From the NCBI GenBank assembly GCA_963710495.1, contig CAVQAI010000010.1, positions 1 to 64,000 of the forward strand: 64,000 nucleotides of DNA, given 5' to 3'. The position numbers and the translations under genes are program-made. Below, in pieces: positions 1-8,651 of the stretch (the first letter of the stretch is position 1; the number at the start of each line of letters is the position of its first letter). This DNA comes from Bog-756 sp963710495 (GTDB taxonomy: Bacteria > Actinomycetota > Acidimicrobiia > Acidimicrobiales > RAAP-2). Below the pieces are notes generated by a model. That model saw only the letters and a program-made list of their open reading frames with translations. It had not been told where the DNA came from and did not search any database.

Positions 1-212
1 GATTAGCCCGTTATTGATTTCATCGCACGCTCGAATGCCTTTGCTAGACGGGGCTATTTACAACCAAAGGCCGCGGAAAACACAGGCTGAATCATCCGAC
101 CATCGCAACTTCTAAAGGGGAAATCGCGGCGGAACCCCCTTTCGGAGAGCATTGCGCCCGTACGGCCCCGGATCCGACAAGATCGGATTTCGATCTCATC
201 ATGAGCAGGAGC

Positions 213-653
213 CTACGACGATTGCGAGGTACAAATCGCCGTGGAGGAATCCGTCGTGTCACGTCGCCGTTCGAATGTTGGGTGGTCTCCTGGTCGGCTG
301 AGATGCGTCGGCTGGGACCTTACGGAGCAGACAAGTTGATTGGGCTTTGATCCTGGAGCTGACACGCTGAGGGCACCGAAGATGATGAAAAGAAGGACCC
401 CAACGCCGAAAGTGATGTTCTGCCAGATCGCGGGCTTCGTGATGTTTCCGTCATAAATCGCAGGGGAAGGATTCGACTGAGACACATTGCCAGTGTCTGC
501 CTTCTTGAGAGGCGAGAGGCTACCCGTCAAGCCCTGAAGGGTGAGTACTCCGAAGACCACCGAGGCGAAGAAGAAAGCCAGCACGCGCAAGACCCAGAGT
601 TCATTCGTTGTGGCGGACTTTGCAACATTGCTCATGAAAGAAATGGTGAGCAC
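213..653 (-). CDS. Hypothetical small membrane protein
   Basis: No family recognised; 146 residues. Two hydrophobic stretches are visible, at about residues 20-45 (Leu/Phe/Val rich) and 78-98 (core GVGVLLFIIFGAL), joined by a polar loop, so an integral membrane protein is likely. The last 45 residues are polar and irregular and may be frame read-through, because neighbouring genes carry single-base indels. The start could be GTG at 653 or ATG at 635; neither has a good ribosome binding site. The gene stands alone and points at the left window edge. The membrane prediction is read from the sequence; any function would be a guess. Confidence 0.5.
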   Translation of the reverse strand: MLTISFMSNVAKSATTNELWVLRVLAFFFASVVFGVLTLQGLTGSLSPLKKADTGNVSQSNPSPAIYDGNITKPAIWQNITFGVGVLLFIIFGALSVSAPGSKPNQLVCSVRSQPTHLSRPGDHPTFERRRDTTDSSTAICTSQSS

Positions 654-781
654 AGAGGATGCCGGTCGTGAGCGTCAGCAGGGTCTTGCAGGTGTCGCCG
701 GCTGACGCAAAGGCTTCTTTCCTGTTCCGGTCGCCGAATGCGTTCTCTCCATCGGTACCGTACGTCATGGCTACTGGGTCG

Positions 782-1076
782 CTAACACCACGGCCACTTT
801 GGGCAGAAGCTCATGATCAACGCTGTGAATTGCTTGTCGGGAATGGCCCTCTCTTCGGAGCCCTCCTCTGCAGGCGGCTCCGTGACGGCCGTGACAGCCG
901 ATCCACTAATGCTCCTCAGTAGCTCTTCAAGATTTGCTTGTGCCTCGGCCCGCCTTGATGGTTGGCGATCCGGCTCGAGCGTCCACGCTCAGCGAGTTCA
1001 TCCAGATTCCGCGAGATGCCGAACTCAGGGTAAGGCCGGCGAGGTACTCACTAATGAGTTCGCTGATCCAATCCAT
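782..1076 (-). pseudogene. Decayed small gene, two frameshifts
   Basis: A strong AAGGAGG ribosome binding site lies 6-7 bases upstream of an ATG at 1076. The reading frame from there (MDWISELISEYLAG) breaks near 1020. It continues in a second frame (ISRNLDELAERGRSS), breaks again near 945-960, and continues in a third frame (AQANLEELLRSISGS) to a TAG at 782. Joined, the three pieces give a plausible mainly helical, charged protein of about 97 residues. The family is not recognised. I infer a real gene that lost its frame by two single-base indels; sequencing error is the alternative. The good initiation site is the strongest evidence that something was once translated here. Confidence 0.4.
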
Positions 1077-1450
1077 CGTCCGCCTCCTTGAACTCGCCGA
1101 TCAGTTGTGAAGAATGATGCCACTGATTGGCAGGACCCGCACCGACTGCCGAATTGGACCGCGTCGCTTGGACCCGGTGAACCTCCCAAGCAGTGGCTGC
1201 AACTCCTAAGAGGGTAGTGATGGCTGGCATCTCCCTATTGGCTTCAGGCATCGGAGCACGTCCAATGGAGCCGTTAAACTGACGTTAACCGTGATCCTTG
1301 TGTGCCCCCGCCCACGTTGTTTGGACCCAGTCTGGGAAGGCGGGGCGAAGCGAAGGGCGTTGTAGCAATTGCGTTAGGGCCATTGATGCACCCCATCGGG
1401 CAATCCGGGTCGAGCCCGGGCGTCAAGGAGCTGCCCGGATTCCAGGTTGA
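1077..1450. other. No gene recognised
   Basis: A short open frame of 66 codons on the minus strand (1051-1251) starts with MPEANREMPAITTLLG and overlaps the start of the decayed gene at 1076. It has no clear initiation site and no family resemblance, so I do not call it. Nothing else in this stretch looks coding. Confidence 0.4.
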
Positions 1451-1937
1451 TCAGGCAAACTCCATTGCCTGGGTGCTCACTCGATAACGCCGCCCAAGGT
1501 CAGTTGTAGCGCGGCCCGGTGCCATCGACAGACGCTCTTCAACATCAGCAAATATCCACTCGGCGGGCATCAATAGCGCCGCACCGAACTGATTGGCCTC
1601 TATTTCTTCGCGATTAGTGGCAAGGCTGGATTCAGTGTTTCGAAGGTTCACTCTTGCCCGGACAAGGTGATCCACAATGACAGGGCGGCCCTTGTGCAAT
1701 CGCAAGTGACCCAGTTCATGAGCAATGTAAAGCGTTGACGCACGACAGCGTGGTCAGCGTTCACCGCGATTGCCGCCCGGTCATCGCCTCGATACAACAT
1801 GCCCGACAGCCTGGATCGAGATGCTCGAACCAGACCTCAATCAAGGTATCGGATGCTACGGCTCTGACATCTACCGGTGGAGATGTGATCCGTGCCTCTC
1901 CTAGCAGCCTTGCGGCTTCGGTCTCCGCCCTATTCAT
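1451..1937 (-). pseudogene. ImmA/IrrE-family metallopeptidase, frameshifted
   Basis: ImmA/IrrE (COG2856) proteins are zinc peptidases that usually work with an adjacent XRE repressor. The ATG at 1937 overlaps the stop of the upstream XRE gene (ATGA), the usual operon form. Three frames are needed to read the family pattern. First comes an N-terminal part (MNRAETEAARLLGEARI). After a single-base slip near 1808-1813 comes GMLYRGDDRAAIAVN and RQRFTL. After a second slip near 1721-1731 comes the zinc motif HELGH (1706-1720) and the typical EANQFGAALLMPAEW segment. Both slips behave as a missing base, and the second lies just before HExxH, so no intact active enzyme can be made as sequenced. Real decay or assembly error are both possible. 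Confidence 0.75.
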
Positions 1938-2245
1938 CGCCCGCTGCCGGCCATCCGGTTGATTACATCACGACTTCTTGGTGTGAGGTCTGTCGGCAGC
2001 GGTCTTGTCTCTTCGTCGACATCCCCAGGTGCGGGTAGGAGATCCTCGAAATCACAATTCAAAACTTGAATAAGGCGCCATAGCAAGTAGGCCGAAAGTG
2101 GCTGACGCCCGGCCTCGATGTTGGTTACTGAAGTACGAGCCAGCGAGAGCCGTCGCGCCAGCTGATCTTGTGTGAGACCTTCCGTCGTTCGGCGGCGGCG
2201 GACCTGAACCCCGACTGCATGGTCGAAGGTCGGGTCCGACCCCAT
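1934..2245 (-). CDS. XRE-family helix-turn-helix regulator
   Basis: A 103-residue DNA-binding protein made almost entirely of one Cro/CI-type HTH domain. The helix pair LTQDQLARRLSL / RTSVTNIEAGRQPLS is classic, followed by YLLWRLIQVLNCDFEDLLP. I chose the ATG at 2245 because an AAGGAGT ribosome binding site lies about 8 bases upstream; an in-frame start at 2371 would add 42 unlikely residues. It is translationally coupled to the ImmA-like gene and should repress its own promoter or be cleaved by its partner, as in ImmR/ImmA pairs (inference). Its first codons and ribosome binding site lie on the antisense of the acyl-AMP-ligase remnant, a sign of recent junction formation. Confidence 0.8.
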   Translation of the reverse strand: MGSDPTFDHAVGVQVRRRRTTEGLTQDQLARRLSLARTSVTNIEAGRQPLSAYLLWRLIQVLNCDFEDLLPAPGDVDEETRPLPTDLTPRSRDVINRMAGSGR

Positions 2246-2999
2246 CGATGTGGACTCCTTCTCGACCTTTATCGCCGCCGGTGCTCGGCACGGACTATCG
2301 CACACCTCAGCAATGTGCGTATATGGTCTAGCAGAGGCGACCCTAGCTGTCTCCTTCTCCCCTCTGGACATTGGGATCGAGTTTGATCAACCTGAGCTTC
2401 GAGAGACCGGCGACGAGAAAGATGGGCGGATCTATCCCAGTTACAAGTTTGCACTTGTCGGAATGCCACTCGAGGGGACGCAAGTCCGGATTGGTTCGAG
2501 TCTTACCAAACCGGCAATCGATCGGGCCGTCGGCGAGATTCAGATCAGGGGAGACTCGGTTACTCCCGGTTATCTACATGATTCTGATCTGGGCGCAGAG
2601 GAATGGTTATCAACCGGTGATCTTGGGTACTTTCAGGATGGACAATTGGTTATTTGTGGGCGCACGAAAGAACTGATCATCATCGCTGGCAGAAATGTGC
2701 TGCCTGACCATATTGAGTCGGTCATCTGCAAAGCAGCTGGTGCAAGGGCCGGTTCCGTCGTGGCATTCGGAGTAAAGGGGCGGACCAGTGAGTCCGCCGC
2801 TGCCGTCGTGGAGGTTCCCGATTTGAGACGGAACAGCAACCAACTCCGCCGTTTGATTAGAGATCGTGTGCTTGCGGAATGTAACGTCTCACTGAGCACG
2901 ATCCGGCTCGTTGAGGTTGGCACCTTGCCAAAGACGAGTTCGGGCAAAATCTCGCGTGTGAGAACTCAGCAAATGTTCAATGAAGGATTGCTGTCCTAA
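2229..2999 (+). pseudogene. Fatty-acyl-AMP ligase, C-terminal remnant
   Basis: ANL-superfamily adenylating enzymes of the FAAL type activate fatty acids and pass them to acyl carrier proteins. What remains is about 250 residues: the GSDPID / YGLAEATLAVSF segment, the GEIQIRGDSVTPGY and WLSTGDLGYF core motifs with the hinge-region GRTKELIIIAGRN, and a C-terminal subdomain ending KTSSGKISR. The N-terminal half, including the P-loop and most of the substrate pocket, is absent. The similarity stops at about 2229 inside the antisense XRE gene. GTG 2250 is the first possible start but has no good ribosome binding site. A carrier protein gene follows 3.4 kb downstream, perhaps from the same lost pathway. 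Confidence 0.8.
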
Positions 3000-3085
3000 G
3001 ACCAGGACAGACTGCTATTGATGTGCTGTCGAGTTAGATTTCGATGATCCAGAAGTTCTGTCCCTTGTGTGGGATGTTCGGGAAT

Positions 3086-3332
3086 CTAGCTTTTCTTTCT
3101 GTGGAAGACTATTGCAACTAATAAGACTCCGGCTCCTAATGCCCCAACCAGGAGGAAAGCGATAAAACCCAGAGTTGAGGGTTTACCGCTGGGCCAGCAT
3201 TGGCCAGCGAAGATGCCGTTGGAAGATGCGCACTCCCTCCAATTTCGCGATACCGATTGCGCTGAAGGCGGTGGTTACAAAAAACAGAAGTATGGCCCCT
3301 AAAAGCGGGATCCATCGGCGCTTCTCTATCAT
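3086..3332 (-). pseudogene. Small two-helix membrane protein, frameshifted
   Basis: The frame from ATG 3332 reads a charged start (MIEKRRW) followed by a strong membrane segment (LGAILLFFVTTAFSAIGIA), then stops at 3183. In another frame the same strand reads KPSTLGFIAFLLVG with a second membrane segment and a basic tail FHRKKS ending at TAG 3086, which resembles a C-terminal membrane anchor. One single-base slip between about 3200 and 3240 would join them into an 81-residue protein. This is inferred from hydrophobicity only; the family is unknown. Confidence 0.35.
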
Positions 3333-3871
3333 TGCACGAGTGTAGCTGCGACAAGCACCCATGGTCGGATCTATCTGGCTTCGTTCCCCAGTGCGAGGCG
3401 ACGGGACCCCATCAGAAACCGAGGCCCTCGTCAGCAAGCCACCGATGGCAAATGGCGGCTTCTGCCGTGCCCGCTGCTTGTGGGGACGCATCGTCGAGCG
3501 GAGGTAGACCCGGGAAGATTCTCGATCAACCCGCGGACGCGCTTCCGATGTTCTTGGTCAATTTCCGTGTTTGTTCGCGTCGCTGGTGCGATCGCACGTA
3601 CCTAGATGCCAGGTCAATGTTATGTATAGCTCTACCACGAAATGAAATTGGATGGCTCTTGACTCGCCCACCGAAACATGCCAAAGTGACCACATAACTC
3701 ACTCACAGTGACCTAGCAGTCACACTGGGTGAGCTTTGATCCCCTGGAGGGAAGCGTCGACTATTTAGCTCATGCTCATTACGCACGGACAAAGTGCACA
3801 CTGACATCAGACTCGTAGATCCAGTGGCAGCTTAAGTTGGTGAAGCAAAAAGCCTCTAAGAGGGGGATTCT
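3333..3871. other. No gene recognised
   Basis: About 540 bases without a convincing reading frame on either strand. A purine-rich AGAGGGGG tract at the right end is the ribosome binding site of the following propeller gene. I see no RNA gene or repeat here. Confidence 0.4.
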
Positions 3872-5780
3872 TTGCTTGTCGAATCTGAACAGCACGCTGA
3901 CCGGAATCGGGAACCCTCACTAATAAGGGCAGCGGCGCTACGATCCGCGACCCGGCGGCTGTTTACCTACACCCGCGATGGGACACGTCTCAGGAAGCGA
4001 AGTTGCCGATCGGCAGTTCTGCTGGTGCCGATTGCGGTCTTCGTGCTGTCGGGTTGCCAGATTGTCACCTCTTTCGGTGGACCGGGCACTGGATCGGCGA
4101 ATGCCATAGCTCAAGTTCCGACCGGCGTGAGTATCGATCAACACGGCAACGTGCACATCGTTGATGGCTATAACGCCGTGGTAAGAGACATCACCACGTC
4201 GACCGGTTCCGAAACCACAATTGCAGGATCCGGCACGACTGGATACGCCGGGGATGGGGCTGCCGCGGTTCGGGCCGAGCTGAACCACCCGTCAGCGATG
4301 GTATCCGCTTATTTCGGAGACGCAATTGCTGACTCGGGTAACAATCGGATCCGCATAGTTTGCACTAACACGACTAATGCCTTCGGACTTTCGATGACTG
4401 TGGGTAACATCTACAGCTTAGCGGGAGACGGCATACCGGCATACCATGGCGATGGAGGGGCCAGCACATCCGCCGAGGTTCAAGGACCTGAAGGTCTAGC
4501 AATCGGGTTGAACAACAACATAATTGTCTCCGATACTGAAAACAACGTTGTAAGGGTAATTGCGAAAGCGAATGGCTCCTACTACGGAATTGCAATGACC
4601 CAGGGCGACATTTACAAGCTCGCCGGGACTGGCACCGCGGGCTATTCGGGGGATGGCGGGTTGGCGACCAGCGCGCAGCTCAATAACCCAATTGGGGTCG
4701 TGACCGATGGTTCTGGGAATATCCTCTTTGCCGATGCAGGTAATGGCGTGGTTCGAGTCATCGCAGAGAGCTCCGGGCCTTTTTATGGGATCGCTATGAC
4801 GGCCGGATCCATCTATACGGTTGCCGGAAACGGCACTGCTGGATACTCCGGTAACGGCGGACCAGCAACTAGCAGCCAGATGAACGAACCGACGGGAGTA
4901 GCCATCGATGGATCAGGAAATATCATCGTTTCGGATACGCATAATAACGTTGTGCGTCTAGTTGCAGAGAGCACCGGGACTTTTTATGGGATCGCTATGA
5001 CGGCCGGGGATATCTATACAAATGCGGGCAATGGAACGCAAGGGTACTCCGGTGACGGGGGAGCAGGTTCGAGTGCCGAAATTCAGTGCGCCCAGTGGTG
5101 CAGCCACTGATGGCGCTCAAGATCTACTAATCAGTGATACTGGCAATGATCGCTTAAGGGTTGTCGCTGGTCGTAATCATACAACCTTCGGAATCACGAT
5201 GACCCAAGGTGACATTTACACCGCCGCCGGCAATGGAACCACAGACAACACAAGCAGTGGAGCTAGCGCTTCGGCAACTCAACTTAGTCAGCCGGACGAT
5301 GTCGTGGTTGACGTTTCAGGGAATGTACTAACCACGGATACCGGCAACAATGAGGTTCGGGTCGAAGCTAACGCGACTGGGACATTTTGGGGCGTCGCCA
5401 TGACATCAGGGGATGTCTACACACTCGCAGGTAATGGGACAAGTGGCTACTCCGGAGATGGCGGTGTCTCAACGAGCTCTGTGCTGGACTACCCGACCGG
5501 TCTTACGCTTGACAGTAGTGGCAACATTGTCATCTCCGACACAGAAAACGACATCGTACGAGTTGTGGCGAAATCTAACGGGACATATTTTGGGATAGGG
5601 ATGACGGCTGGACACATATATAGGATCGCCGGAAACCTCAACTTTGGTTATTCCGGCAATGGCTCATCGGCGACCGCCGCTACTCTGGGACTTCCAACAG
5701 GAGTCGCAATCGACGCAAGCGGTAACCTAATCATGGCAGATACTTACAATAGTGCACTTCGTGTAGTGGCGAATACGAAC

Positions 5781-5882
5781 GGTACGTACTACGGCGTGGC
5801 TATGACAGCCGGGGACATCTACACCATCGCAGGTACTGGCTCCCCGGGCTACTCGGGCGATGGATCCGCGGCCACGAGCGCG
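5781..5882 (+). repeat. Intragenic 102-bp direct repeat, copy 1
   Basis: This blade segment of the NHL gene is repeated at 5982-6083 with a single mismatch (CCCCGGG against CCCAGGG). The period is 201 bp, equal to 67 codons, so copy-number change would keep the frame. It indicates recent duplication or gene conversion between blades. Confidence 0.85.
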
Positions 5883-5981
5883 ACCATGAGCCTCCCCTCA
5901 GGGGTGACGATTGATGGCGCGGGGAACATACTCGTGTCAGATAGCTCCAACAATGTTATTCGTGTAGTCGCAGATTCCACT

Positions 5982-6083
5982 GGTACGTACTACGGCGTGG
6001 CTATGACAGCCGGGGACATCTACACCATCGCAGGTACTGGCTCCCAGGGCTACTCGGGCGATGGATCCGCGGCCACGAGCGCG
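5982..6083 (+). repeat. Intragenic 102-bp direct repeat, copy 2
   Basis: Second copy of the NHL-blade repeat that also occurs at 5781-5882, same orientation, one mismatch. Confidence 0.85.
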
Positions 6084-6408
6084 AAACTCAGCAACCCGAC
6101 AGGAATTGCCGTGGACGGTTCGAACGATGTCATTGTCGCGGATACAGCCAACAATGTGTTGAGAGTCGTCGCAGGTTTCACAGGTAGTTACGATGGTCAA
6201 TCCGTTACGGCGGGGGACATTTACACGCTTGCTGGTAACGGAACGCAAGGATACGTGTCGGAGCCGACTACATGGGCTGCGACCGAGTTCAGTACTCCTC
6301 AGGGAATCGCACTAAATGGATCGGGCGATCTATTCGTCGCCGACACGTTCAATAATCGCGTTCGTGAGCTGACTCCGTGACCACTACTGGATTGATCGTT
6401 TAGCAGAA

Positions 6409-6639
6409 ATGATGAACTTAGAAGAATTCGAAGATGCTGTCCGACTGGAGTTCGGCACGGAGGACGTGTCACAGTTGGATTCACTAGGGATGATCAACCT
6501 GATCCTGTTCATAGAAGAGGCTGCCGCGTCGGCCGCTTCCCCGGATTTGGCGTTCCCAATGGTCTCCTCCATTGGTGATGCATTCGACTATTATCAGACT
6601 TGCTTCACCTACCCGACCGTTAAACAAGGCACCACCTAG
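6409..6639 (+). CDS. Acyl carrier protein
   Basis: A 76-residue acidic, helical protein. The motif QLDSLGMINLI matches the phosphopantetheine attachment site of carrier proteins (D-S-L), giving Ser25 as the probable 4'-phosphopantetheine site. It would carry acyl chains as thioesters in the cytoplasm. It lies 28 bases after the propeller gene and 20 bases before a SnoaL-like gene and a GNAT gene, which together look like a short biosynthetic string. The acyl-AMP-ligase remnant upstream would have been a natural loading enzyme (inference). Start ATG 6409 or 6412; both give the same domain. Confidence 0.75.
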   Translation: MMNLEEFEDAVRLEFGTEDVSQLDSLGMINLILFIEEAAASAASPDLAFPMVSSIGDAFDYYQTCFTYPTVKQGTT

Positions 6640-6659
6640 CAAGAGTTAACATCGCAGCT

Positions 6660-7175
6660 ATGGGACCAATGCAAACCGAAATGACTCCTAGTGTCGGGAC
6701 GGGCCGGCGCAGGGTTGCGTCGTTTATCCACGACATCCTGAATGAGCGCCGGCTCGAAGTGATTGATGAAGTATTTTCACCTAAATTTATCGACCACGAT
6801 CCGCTCCTTCGACAGAGTCCGGCGAAGTCGACGGCCGAGTCCCGAGGATTCATAGCGGACCTATATAGCATTACCCGATACCTTGATCAGCCACAGATTG
6901 ATATAAAATTCACGCTTGAATTCGTAATGGAAGAGGGGGACTTCACGGCTTACCGAATGTTCGGCGAAGGCTTCCTAGATCTATCGTCTACTTGGGCAGA
7001 GGGCCAACATCAGGATGCGGAGCCGACAGAAGAATTGATCAGTTCTGGCTACAGAGCGCTTCAGGTGGCGCCAAGGGACAACTTTCCACGTCACATCGAG
7101 TGCAGCAATGTTGGAATTTTTCGATCCGAGGCAGGGCGTTTTGTGGAGCGATGGGGCGGGGTGATGCTCATATGA
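6660..7175 (+). CDS. SnoaL-like / ester-cyclase-fold protein
   Basis: A 171-residue protein of the NTF2/SnoaL superfamily. The start has the usual helix pattern (RRVASFIHDILNERR), then FSPKFIDHDP, the signature seen in ester cyclases and SnoaL-like polyketide cyclases, and a strand-rich C-terminus (RSEAGRFVERWGGVM). Members are small alpha+beta barrels that cyclise, hydroxylate or simply bind small molecules, so the substrate cannot be told. Its stop overlaps the start of the GNAT gene (ATGA at 7172-7175), so the two are probably made together. It sits downstream of an acyl carrier protein, consistent with a role on an acyl or polyketide intermediate (inference). Confidence 0.7.
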   Translation: MGPMQTEMTPSVGTGRRRVASFIHDILNERRLEVIDEVFSPKFIDHDPLLRQSPAKSTAESRGFIADLYSITRYLDQPQIDIKFTLEFVMEEGDFTAYRMFGEGFLDLSSTWAEGQHQDAEPTEELISSGYRALQVAPRDNFPRHIECSNVGIFRSEAGRFVERWGGVMLI

Positions 7176-7816
7176 CTCATCTCAACGGGGGGATGCGCGC
7201 GAACAGCGACGAAGCAGCCTTGGTTCAGTCGGCGCCGAAAGAGATCAGCTGCGATCTAGTGCTGCGCCAACGAGAGCTGCCTCCCCGTCCACCACGACAT
7301 GGCCGATGGGTTCAGCTGGAGTCGGTTGAGCCCTGTCATGCGGAGTTTCTGTATTTGCTCGCCACGAGTGAAGAGAATGCATTGAGATGGAGATTCGCCG
7401 GGGGTATCCCCACAAGAGAGATGTTCGTAAAGCAGCTGTGGACTGGGGTATTAACTCAATTCGTCGTTTTTGAGCGGCGGAGTGGAACACCTATAGGTCA
7501 TGTTCTAGCTTACAGCGCAGACATTCAGAACCGGGTGGCTTTTGTTGGCGCTGCCTCGATACCGGAAGTACAGCGGTCCGGCGTCGTTATTGAGGGGGTC
7601 TACTTGTTCCTCCGCTATTTGTTCGCGACCTACAGTTTTCGGAAAGTGTACTTCGAGATTCCGGAATATAACTCTTCCCAGATGGAAATTGCCATGCGTA
7701 AGGTATGCAAGCTGGAAGGGGTCTTCAGGGACCACTTTTCTGTACGACGGAAGGTTCTGGGATCGAGTTACGTTTGCCCTTTTATCGATCGGACTTCGAG
7801 AATAGTCAGCTATTAA
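7172..7816 (+). CDS. GNAT-family N-acetyltransferase
   Basis: A 214-residue acyltransferase-fold protein that should use acyl-CoA or an acyl carrier protein as donor. After a 45-residue lead come typical GNAT elements: FVVFERRSGTPIGHV (beta4), then ASIPEVQRSGVVIEGVYLFLRY (the acyl-donor loop region, here PEVQRSGV), and a RKVYFEIPEYNSSQ strand near the C-terminal half, followed by EGVFRDHF. The start ATG 7172 is set by the ATGA overlap with the SnoaL-like gene. Neighbouring carrier protein and SnoaL genes suggest transfer of a carrier-bound acyl group to an amine (inference). The pantetheine-binding loop is degenerate, so activity is not assured. Confidence 0.7.
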   Translation: MTHLNGGMRANSDEAALVQSAPKEISCDLVLRQRELPPRPPRHGRWVQLESVEPCHAEFLYLLATSEENALRWRFAGGIPTREMFVKQLWTGVLTQFVVFERRSGTPIGHVLAYSADIQNRVAFVGAASIPEVQRSGVVIEGVYLFLRYLFATYSFRKVYFEIPEYNSSQMEIAMRKVCKLEGVFRDHFSVRRKVLGSSYVCPFIDRTSRIVSY

Positions 7817-7908
7817 GTCGCATGAGGTGGTCCGATCCGAGGGCTGAAGAGCGGAATGTTGCGAGAGTTGGAGAATGACATGTGGAGAGCACCCTAAAGG
7901 GGGTCCAA

Positions 7909-8597
7909 TGAGACCAGCTGTTCCAAAGATTGCGGCAGCAAAATGGTCAGCGTCGGTCGGAGGCCGCGTTGGCACTATCGGGCCGCGGCCGATGTCGTGA
8001 TGGCCGGGCCGTCTTATGCCTACGACGGTCTGTCAGCAACGATCTATGCTGACCGGTGGGCTGATAACTTCAATAACAATTACTACGCTCAACCTGACGA
8101 TGACTGTACCAACTTCGCCTCGCAGGTTCTTAAGGCTGGAGGGCAGCCCTTTGCGATCCCGGCGAATTGGGATACGCGAGACCCGCAGGATCAGGGCCAA
8201 TGGTGGGATTTTGATACGATTGAACAGTATGAGTGGGGGCTGCCCTGGACGACCGTGTCGGCCATAAATGCGCAGACGCTCTACAACTTCATGTATGGAG
8301 GTCTGTGGGGAAGACTATGGGCGGTTGATACCGGATTCAGCAGCACCCATCAGGCGGTTGTTCAAGGTGGGATAGGGAAGGGTGACTTGCTGTTTTACAA
8401 ATTGGGGTGGCGGAGGCCCGGTTAATCACATGTCAGTCCTGACTGGGTATGGGACAGATAAATGGGGTGCGACTCCGGTCGACTATGAAGATCAACACTC
8501 GCCTGGTCGCCTTCACCTATGGTGGACCACTCAGGACGATATCGATGCGACAAATCCTTATACGTTGACTATCTGGGAGATGCACGTGGCGATTTAG
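7909..8597 (+). pseudogene. Amidase-domain (Amidase_6-like) protein, frameshifted
   Basis: The central frame reads YADRWADNFNNNYYAQ, then DDDCTNFASQVLKAGG, the signature of the putative amidase domain family (Amidase_6), which is related to cysteine peptidases of cell-wall metabolism; the Cys is the likely nucleophile. The frame is lost at the G-run 8404-8407 (GDLLFYKLG) and continues in the next frame as GGGPVNHMSVLTGYG, which supplies the His of the fold, ending at 8597. Removing one G restores the protein. The upstream ATG at 7909 has a good AAAGGGGG site but lies in a third frame; ATG 7943 is in frame but lacks a site, so the N-terminus may hold another indel. Confidence 0.65.
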
Positions 8598-8651
8598 GCG
8601 TGGCCACTTCGTACCCGAAAGGGGCTTACTCCGGGGTGAAAGGGGATTAGC

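Larger units (their letters stand above)
3872..6380 (+). pseudogene. NHL-repeat beta-propeller lipoprotein, one frameshift
   Basis: An exported protein of about 835 residues once the frame is repaired. A basic leader and hydrophobic stretch end in a lipobox (FVLSGC), so it is probably lipid-anchored. The rest is roughly ten NHL-type blades of about 60-67 residues, each with PTGVAIDGSGNI, VSDT.NNVVRVVA, YGIAMTAGDIYT and AGNGTQGYSGDGG elements; such propellers bind ligands or proteins. The first frame runs 3872-5110 and the second 5022-6380. The blade pattern shows one extra base near 5088, so the break is a +1 slip inside blade six or seven. The start is TTG 3872, chosen for the GAGGGGG site 5 bases upstream. 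Two blades are nearly identical at DNA level. Confidence 0.75.

Noticed and set aside
1..212. Possible gene at the left edge
   Set aside because: No frame with protein character reaches the edge in either direction; nothing can be supported.
1051..1251. 66-codon minus-strand frame
   Set aside because: No usable ribosome binding site; it overlaps the better-supported start at 1076.
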